NCBI GenBank assembly: GCA_014526335.1
Contig: JACTAT010000368.1
Coordinates: 768,139 to 832,138, forward strand
Direction: 5' to 3'
Source: Chrysaora quinquecirrha
Lineage: Eukaryota > Cnidaria > Scyphozoa > Semaeostomeae > Pelagiidae
DNA: 64,000 nt
Positions 57,985-64,000 of the stretch are shown here, piece by piece; positions within the stretch are counted from its first letter, which is position 1; each line of letters starts with the position of its first letter. A program made the translations under genes and the position numbers. The notes below the pieces were generated by a model. It was given only the letters and a program-made list of their open reading frames with translations, searched no databases and was not told the origin of the DNA.

Positions 57985-60351
57985 TCTGACAGTGATGATG
58001 TCAATGATTATGATAATGATGATTTTCGAATCTCGCGAGCACTTTCAACCTTCAATTCTGGACAGCAATGGGCCATTCTCGATTCCCAAATTTGCATACA
58101 TAGTTATAAGATTTTGTGTTATTTTCAAAAAAGAGAACGGAGAGAGCTTGTGGCGTAATAGAAATTCTGGCATAAACTTACATCAACTCGATAAACAAAA
58201 TCTATCTCCAGACCTAATTGCCAATGAGTAATCACCACTAATAGCTAATTTAACAGTTGATTGCCATTCGAAAACATGTTTATGTCGACTTTCACGTGCA
58301 GTCCATGTAAATTACGCCCAGCCGTGATTTTCGCTCAATCATAATCAATGAATTTAAAATAGTATTCCATAGTCATAACTATATCAGCCTAAAAAGTTTT
58401 TATTGAAATTTTAGGGACAGATCTCTAGTAAATCAATACTAATGTAATCCATATGAATTCTTTTTCATGGTACTCATTTGCTTTTATGCACCTGCGGACC
58501 ACGAAAGCATATAAAATTAAACGAAACTATTGAAATTGAAGACTAAAAAATGAAAAACTTTATTGAAGGACATAAACGGATAGAGTTGTTACGATCAATG
58601 ATTCGAGCATGAAAACATGAAAATGAAAACCAAATGATCATAAAAAATATTGAGAGTACCGTGAAACGGTGATCGATCTCCGGACCTCTAGTTCAAGAAA
58701 GCGGTGGTTTAGACCAGTGCGCCACAGTAGCAAATGGTGCTTATTGATGTTTATTGTCAAGTAATTGCGTTTTGTTAATGATACCATTAATTTTGGGATT
58801 TACGGCGACTTCAAAATTTACCTACGCATATTTGTGGTTAATCTATTGTTACATTTGGCAAAAAAGAGCGTCTTAGGTCTCTCTCTCTCTCTATACCTGT
58901 ATCCGTGACATCTCATCTCAACATATAGTGCTCATCCTTCGCACGTAGAAAACATAGCCACACTATCGCAATGTCTGAAGGACAATAATCACCATCATAA
59001 TCGTCATCACCATCATCGAAATCGATATCATCATCATGATCATCATCATTATAACATCATTCATAACCGTTACGGTATTAGTAACCTACCAGTTCTAAGG
59101 AGCATAACAGAGAATTTTGTAGCGAGTTCGAGAATCTTCTCGACAATAACTGAGTTACGTCTTAGTAAATGTCTCAGCAAACATTTCAATGACGCAGTTG
59201 GTTACTCTCATTTCTCTCGGGATTTCCCCACTAAATAACTTATTATGCAATAAGAAAATCGACCATATTCTGAAAAAATATCTAATCATTCAAAAGGAAG
59301 TTCGAGAATGCTCTCGACAACAAATGACCACGTCTCAGTAAATATTATATGCAAATTTGCTTCGAGAATGTTCTACTTGGACGAAAAAATCTAATTATCT
59401 AAATAAGAGCTTCGAGAACTTGTGCCCAAATTTTCTACCACAATGAATCATCTACATGAAAATTAGAAAGCATTTCTAATTTGAGTTAAAGCGGGAGTGA
59501 GCGTTCTGGTCTCCCTGTTGGGCCTCTTCCCAGGGTCTCTGTGCCGTTTCGATCGAGGCTGTCTTGTGTATAAAGGGCTGAAAATTGTTGGGAACTTTCT
59601 CATTCATATTTGCAAAATTTCCCACCCGCCCTCCCATTCCTGTGTGCTGGATTGTTACTGGCCATAACTTTCTGGCATGCCTTGTACACAGGCTCGCGGG
59701 AAAAACAGGTTTTTCTTTACCAAACCCCAACCTTTGGACTGAAATTTGGATTACTTGCAATTGGGCCTGTGTACATTCGCCCAACTTGCTCCTATGATGA
59801 CAGAACACAGGCCATCATGCTAACTTGTTATGTTAGACAAAAGGCTCAACAGCTCTGAGGGGCATGGCCAAATTTAATGGTGGTTCGGATTGGGGTCTGT
59901 GGTTGCGAACGACCAGGCTTTAATTGTTTAAAAAATCGTTATTGCTGCTCAATAGGTTCCATGATGACGAATTACGGCGACTTCAAAGTTCACTTCCTCA
60001 TATTTGTGGCTTATCTATTGTTATAAATTTTTATTTATTTCCAAAAGTTTTCAACGAACGAAATTTTGTGTGATTTCTAAATATTTTCAGATCAAGATCT
60101 TAATTTTATTTGCCTTATTATATCCTTTAGTTAGTTGAAATCAATTTCTGCAAATATCAAAAAATATTTTTTCCGTTATTTTGGGTTTAGTTCAATGTTC
60201 ATTCACGAAGGCCAAAGGCCAGAGGTCTCAATTCCCTCCTGACCTTGTTCTTCTGGAAGTCTCGTTTTGTTGTTGTGGTTGCTTCGTTTCATCTTGAAAG
60301 CCGAAAGCCTCTGTGGCAAGGTGGCAAGACAACAAGGAACACCAGGACTAA
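57985..60351. other. Spacer with minor repeats
   Basis: Contains a short CT repeat (about 58878-58893), an ATC-rich stretch (about 58985-59060) and a conspicuous GC-richer block at about 59500-59870 with overlapping short ORFs in three frames and no recognised domain. Confidence 0.4.
58655..58735 (-). repeat. tRNA-like sequence, probable SINE head
   Basis: Minus strand has a good box A (GTGGCGCACTGGTCTAAACC) and a degraded box B (GGAGATCGATC) at tRNA spacing, with a long variable-arm-like stretch between. No paired acceptor stem, so it is not a working tRNA gene. Distinct from the SINE at 5.6 and 29.7 kb. Confidence 0.45.
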
Positions 60352-61158
60352 GAGCCCCTTCACATGCGAAATTTCGAAGCGCTTTGAAACTCGCGGCGCC
60401 GTGAGTTCAGTTCGGTGCCTGGTCTGAGCCTTTAGAGTGTTCACATGGATAAGGGTGAACTGAAACTCAAAGCGCTCTGAACTCAGTTCGGGTTTTCAAA
60501 GCGCTTTGAAATTTCAAAGCGCTTTGAAAATCTCATGTGAACAGAAATTTCTTCAAAGCGGAGCGAAATGAGAAAAGAGCATTGCACCACGGGATTGAAC
60601 TGACTAATTTTTGGCGCCATAAAAACAAAGTTACACAGAGAGACCAAGAGAGACGGAACAGAATTAGTCACATCACAATCACTTCTCACAGGTACAGAAG
60701 GAAATGAAAACCCTTGGATTGAGAAAAAAGTAAGAGAATACCTTTTTTAGAATTAAGCCTTTAATCTTTAACTAATCTAAAACTATAGGGTAATCTATGT
60801 AGAGCTAGAAGGACAATTTCAAAATTAGGCCCTCTTCTGCCCTGTTCATGTGTTTATGATTTATGGCTTAAATGGCAGTTTCACTAATAATTTGCAGCTT
60901 GAAGTTATATTGATAAATCTTTTTTTCTAGTCTGACACCAAGTCAGGTGGTTATAAATTAAATCGTTTTCACCAGCCGCCACTTTTGTTTATATTCGAAA
61001 TAAATTTTTGGCGCGAAAACCTAGCAATTAGCATGCGGCAATATTCTCAAAGCGCTTTGAGATATTCATGTGAACAGACTGCAAATCCAACGCACCGAAC
61101 TGAACTCACGGCGCCGCGAGTTTCAAAGCGCTTCGAAATTTCGCATGTGAAGGGGCTC
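60352..61158. mobile_element. Harbinger-type element with perfect 67 bp inverted ends
   Basis: 807 bp, flanked by TAA (60349-60351 and 61159-61161). The first and last 67 bp are exact inverted copies, beginning GAGCCCCTTCACATGCGAAA. The palindrome TCAAAGCGCTTTGA occurs at 60496-60509, 60514-60527 and 61047-61060. There is no transposase. It ends 28 bp before the start codon of the second YbaY-like gene. Confidence 0.9.
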
Positions 61159-61186
61159 TAAGTACTCAATAGTCAAATTCACCTAG

Positions 61187-61461
61187 ATGGCTTCAGCGAA
61201 GAAGGCTTCAGCGAAGAAGGGAAGTAAAGTTGGAGATATCACAATAACTGGTGAAATAACATTCAGGGATGTAGTTCCAGATAGTCCTTTGCCAGAACCT
61301 TCTATCCTGTATGTTAAGCTAGTTGATGCCAGGAAGGCGGACACTCGCCCGAAGGATATTGCGGAAGTGGCGATTAACATTCATGACACTTATGTTAAAG
61401 GACAGCCACTAAATTACGAGTTCAAAGTTTCCAACTTTGTATTTGGAATAAGATATAGTGT
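61187..61461 (+). CDS. Second YbaY/YscW-like protein, first exon
   Basis: Begins with a Lys/Ala-rich tail (two ASAKK repeats), then VGDITITGEITFRDVVPDSP and the same beta-domain core as the gene at 39.7-41.9 kb. It ends FGIRYS directly before GTAAGT, the same splice position as in the paralogue; readthrough would add six residues and stop. No matching second exon (expected ISA.x.NIGW and GDYLNDV-like sequence) is visible to the window end, so it probably lies beyond 64000. A Harbinger-type element ends 28 bp upstream of the ATG. Sequence CACCTAG just before the ATG could also be an acceptor, so an upstream non-coding exon is possible. The function is not known. Confidence 0.65.
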
Positions 61462-62043
61462 AAGTAGCTTTAATCTTTGAATCTCGATTAAAAGTTTGCG
61501 ATTTATCAACATTTCCTGGTGTCAATTCAGGGGAGTGTAGACTCCACCCACGACACCACTGGCACTGGCAGAGCATTGAAGAAAGTGGTGTGGCTAAAAG
61601 TGAGGGTCTGTCAGGTTAGCTGGGGATATTTATTGAAATAGTCTGTTATTTGCATTTGCATCCTAATTTTTGTGAAATTAGCAGCAAGCAATTAGAATTA
61701 TATCTTAAAATCCAAATATTTAGGCCTACAAAAGTAGGCAAAGTTTCCAAAAATGGCACTTAAAAAACCCCTAAAGCCAAGTAATACATTTGTCAATTTC
61801 TACATTATCAGTTTTTACTTGATCTGGTAAAAGTTTTCTTAAAACTCCTAAAATTTAATCCAATGGATGACATTTTAACCAAAAAGATCAACATTTTTCC
61901 AAACTTTACAAGATGCTTATATCCCTAACTGTCTTCTGGTGCACTCCCCAGAAATTTTTCAGGTTATGCCCCTCACATAGTTGGAAAATGATTCATTTTT
62001 AGATTTACATGCAAAGATTGTCCTTATAAGAGCTATAGCTGAT
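61462..62043 (+). other. Presumed intron of the second YbaY-like gene
   Basis: Follows the GTAAGT donor; no second exon was seen. Confidence 0.4.
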
Positions 62044-62768
62044 CAGTGGCGTGGTGGCAGGGGGGGCAGGGGCCTTGGCCCCCCAGCTGGCATTTTTGAG
62101 GGGCACCAAAACGAAGGAAGGACGCAAAAATGCCGAAACAGAAAATTATTTTCCATTAGCTATGCATACTGTCGTTGAATTAAGATGATATAATTAATAA
62201 ATTTGCGAAGACATCTTCCCAACTGACAAAGGCCCTGGTGCAAACCGAACTTGAAGATATATTTGAGCGTTTTTTCATTAATAAGGACAAATTCTTGACT
62301 AATTGGCAGATCAGAGACTTCAACTATTGCCTCTCGACTATTGCCTCTTGACTATTGAATTGTTTTTTGTTGATTGTTTATTTCCTGTTTATTGTTTGCT
62401 TCTATTGTATTAGAACCCAAATAACCACAAACTTTATAGATTTCTCGACCATGACCTTTATGTTTATGTAGACAGGGACGGATTTAGGGGCTTTTGCCAT
62501 GATAATGATATCGCTACATGGCTTGTATATAGATAACATATGCAGGATCCTAAGCCATTTTAAGGCCTCAGAAATCGGAAAATCTCAAGAGCTTCAGGGG
62601 GCTCCGCCCCCAAGGCCCCTGCCAGGGCTCCACCCTGGACCCGTTGGGGGGCTTACAGTGCCCCCAAGACCCCCAGCGGCACACTGCTAACACCTTAGGA
62701 GGCCTTAGGTAGAGGGGGTGCCAAAAGGGATCTGGACCCCCAGTAAAAAAGGGTTCACCTCGCCACTG
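62044..62768. mobile_element. hAT-type non-autonomous element with intact target duplication
   Basis: 725 bp, inverted ends CAGTGGCG and CGCCACTG, with perfect 8 bp duplication TAGCTGAT (62036-62043 and 62769-62776). GGGGGC-rich subterminal blocks resemble those of the elements at 2446-2935 and 48750-49107. No transposase. Confidence 0.9.
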
Positions 62769-63086
62769 TAGCTGATGTAACCATTATTTTAGAATTTGAA
62801 CACCAAAACTGATTATTCTCCAGCAGATACAAAACGTATATGTTAAGAACATTTGTTAGAAGTTTTCTATGCTAAGCCAAAAGAACAGAAAACTACCCTT
62901 TATTTCTTAGATTATAACAATTAATTTTTTCCATTCTCTTTCTCTGTTAAAAATTAAAGTTTAATTTTCAAAATGATGTTGTCAACTTCATTTTATTAAT
63001 AATTGTAAATTCAGTACATCCAATGTTTGCCATATTTATAGTTAATTGGTGTTGTTGTTTTTCAATTAAACATCATTGCCTATGTC

Positions 63087-63125
63087 GTACAGGAACTGTA
63101 AAATGCAGGTCTACAGTTCCTGTAC
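63087..63125. repeat. Perfect 14 bp inverted repeat
   Basis: GTACAGGAACTGTA and TACAGTTCCTGTAC separated by 11 bases; both arms are followed by AATGCAGGTC. Confidence 0.8.
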
Positions 63126-63596
63126 AATGCAGGTCCCAACGATTTTTAAATGTAGAGTCTCGTGACCTCCTATGAGCCACCTATGAGCCACCTATGAGCA
63201 ATTATGGTTGAGGGCGAATGCCTCTGTTGCTGAGAAAAGTGAATTTCATGCATTTGGTAGACTTTATTAATTGCTTTTCCATACATCATTGAAAGCTTTT
63301 CTCACTGCGCTGCGAAACAACAAAATTCACAGCATTTCAAATTGGACCACTGGTTGCTAGTGGGTGGAAATTGGTTGACAACTGTCACAATACCAGACAT
63401 AAAACCCGGCCTTTAGGTCACAAAGAGAAATAACAATTGAATGAATGACCTTTGAATGGAGATACACACTTAACATAATCTTTTTCTTAAAAATTACGGC
63501 TGGTGTAAAATGCAGGTCACATTTTGCAGGTCAGCCGCGGCAGGTCACCATAGGGCCTAACACATACATAAACAAAAAAGTTCTTCGGCCAGGTCC

Positions 63597-63656
63597 AAAA
63601 CGCGGACCACGCGGACTTCGCGGACTTAGCATTGCAAGTCCGCGTGTCCGCGTTTT
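63597..63656. repeat. GC-rich foldback, about 21 bp arms
   Basis: AAAACGCGGACCACGCGGAC at the left pairs with GTCCGCGTGTCCGCGTTTT at the right with one unpaired base, and an extra GCGGACTT copy lies in the loop side. Confidence 0.8.
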
Positions 63657-64000
63657 AGTAATTAGGGCTATGAAATTACTAACTCTTTAGCTACCCAATT
63701 GTTGTTTTGGATTACGCCGCATGCAATTGACATCAGCTCCCTGCACTAAAATCGATTCTGCTTCAAAAGATTAAGACATAAAGTAACAAAAGTATACATT
63801 TTTTAAATCCTCAATAAAAGAGCAAAAAAATGTGGTAATTTTTATCTGGATTTAATTGATAGTGTTCATTCAATAATAAGTTTTTTACTTAGTTGTCTGT
63901 TGGGCCTAGCCACCGCCTTTGACCAATTTACTTTTGTTGATTACAATTTTGTGAGGAAATTACTAATCCCTTTTTGAAAATTGTAATGACCCTCGGTTTA

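Larger units (their letters stand above)
62777..64000. other. Spacer or continuing intron with two hairpins
   Basis: Holds the inverted repeats at 63087-63125 and 63597-63656, a CCTATGAGCCA triple repeat (about 63171-63199) and several AATGCAGGTC copies (63101, 63126, about 63516). No coding is supported. Confidence 0.45.

Noticed and set aside
56879..58004. Three overlapping ORFs of 328-355 codons (His-rich, Ile/Val-rich, Met/Ile-rich)
   Set aside because: All come from the same GAT/ATG tandem array on both strands. No splice sites, promoter or conserved domain is seen, so I list the array as a repeat only.
58655..58735. A tRNA gene on the minus strand
   Set aside because: Box A is good, but box B is degraded and no acceptor stem pairs, so it was called a tRNA-like SINE head.
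59476..59858. Three overlapping ORFs in a GC-richer block
   Set aside because: No domain, no splice logic, and both strands are open; more likely part of an unrecognised repeat.

Overview
The window is animal nuclear DNA: AT-rich, with introns bounded by GT/AG, single-exon receptor coding, and a very high load of decayed transposons. No taxon can be proven from sequence alone. The mix of a DBH-like monooxygenase with short phase-0 exons, a fast-evolving intronless GPCR, YbaY-like small proteins and Copia, Gypsy, LINE, piggyBac, hAT and Harbinger debris fits an early-branching invertebrate, perhaps a cnidarian (inference, low confidence).

Layout. 1-7.2 kb is transposon-rich spacer with several short inverted-repeat elements and a tRNA-derived SINE. 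7.6-23.1 kb (minus strand) is the main host gene, a secreted DOMON plus copper monooxygenase (DBH/MOXD1 family). I could follow it through 11 exons in one continuous reading frame, with all six expected copper ligands. Its 3' end was not found. Its 8.3 kb first intron holds a 150-160 bp hairpin tandem array, composite inverted-repeat elements and a LINE remnant. 23-32 kb is intergenic, with a piggyBac-type element with intact TTAA ends, a DIRS-like fragment, a LINE whose endonuclease and reverse transcriptase parts face each other, a second SINE copy and a CACTA-like fragment. 32.8-39.3 kb is a 6.5 kb satellite of about 105 copies of a 62 bp unit with higher-order structure.

39.7-41.9 kb (minus) is a two-exon gene for a small YbaY/YscW-like domain protein; a paralogue's first exon lies at 61.2 kb (plus) and runs off the window. 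44.6-45.5 kb (minus) is an intronless seven-transmembrane receptor. 46.9-47.6 kb holds the broken end of a transposon-associated gene. 48.7-56.6 kb is a nested set: a Copia retrotransposon cut by a Gypsy element (5 bp target duplication) and truncated at its 3' side by a hAT-type short element. 57.0-58.0 kb is a GAT/ATG-rich array. 60.35-61.16 kb is a Harbinger-type element with perfect 67 bp ends, inserted just upstream of the second YbaY-like gene.

Only four host genes are supported: the monooxygenase, the two YbaY-like genes and the GPCR. Nothing suggests they act as one system. The less ordinary content is the YbaY-like paralogue pair, the 62 bp satellite with private-variant-supported duplications, and the hairpin-bearing intron array. 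All family assignments come from recognised motifs; no database search was run.
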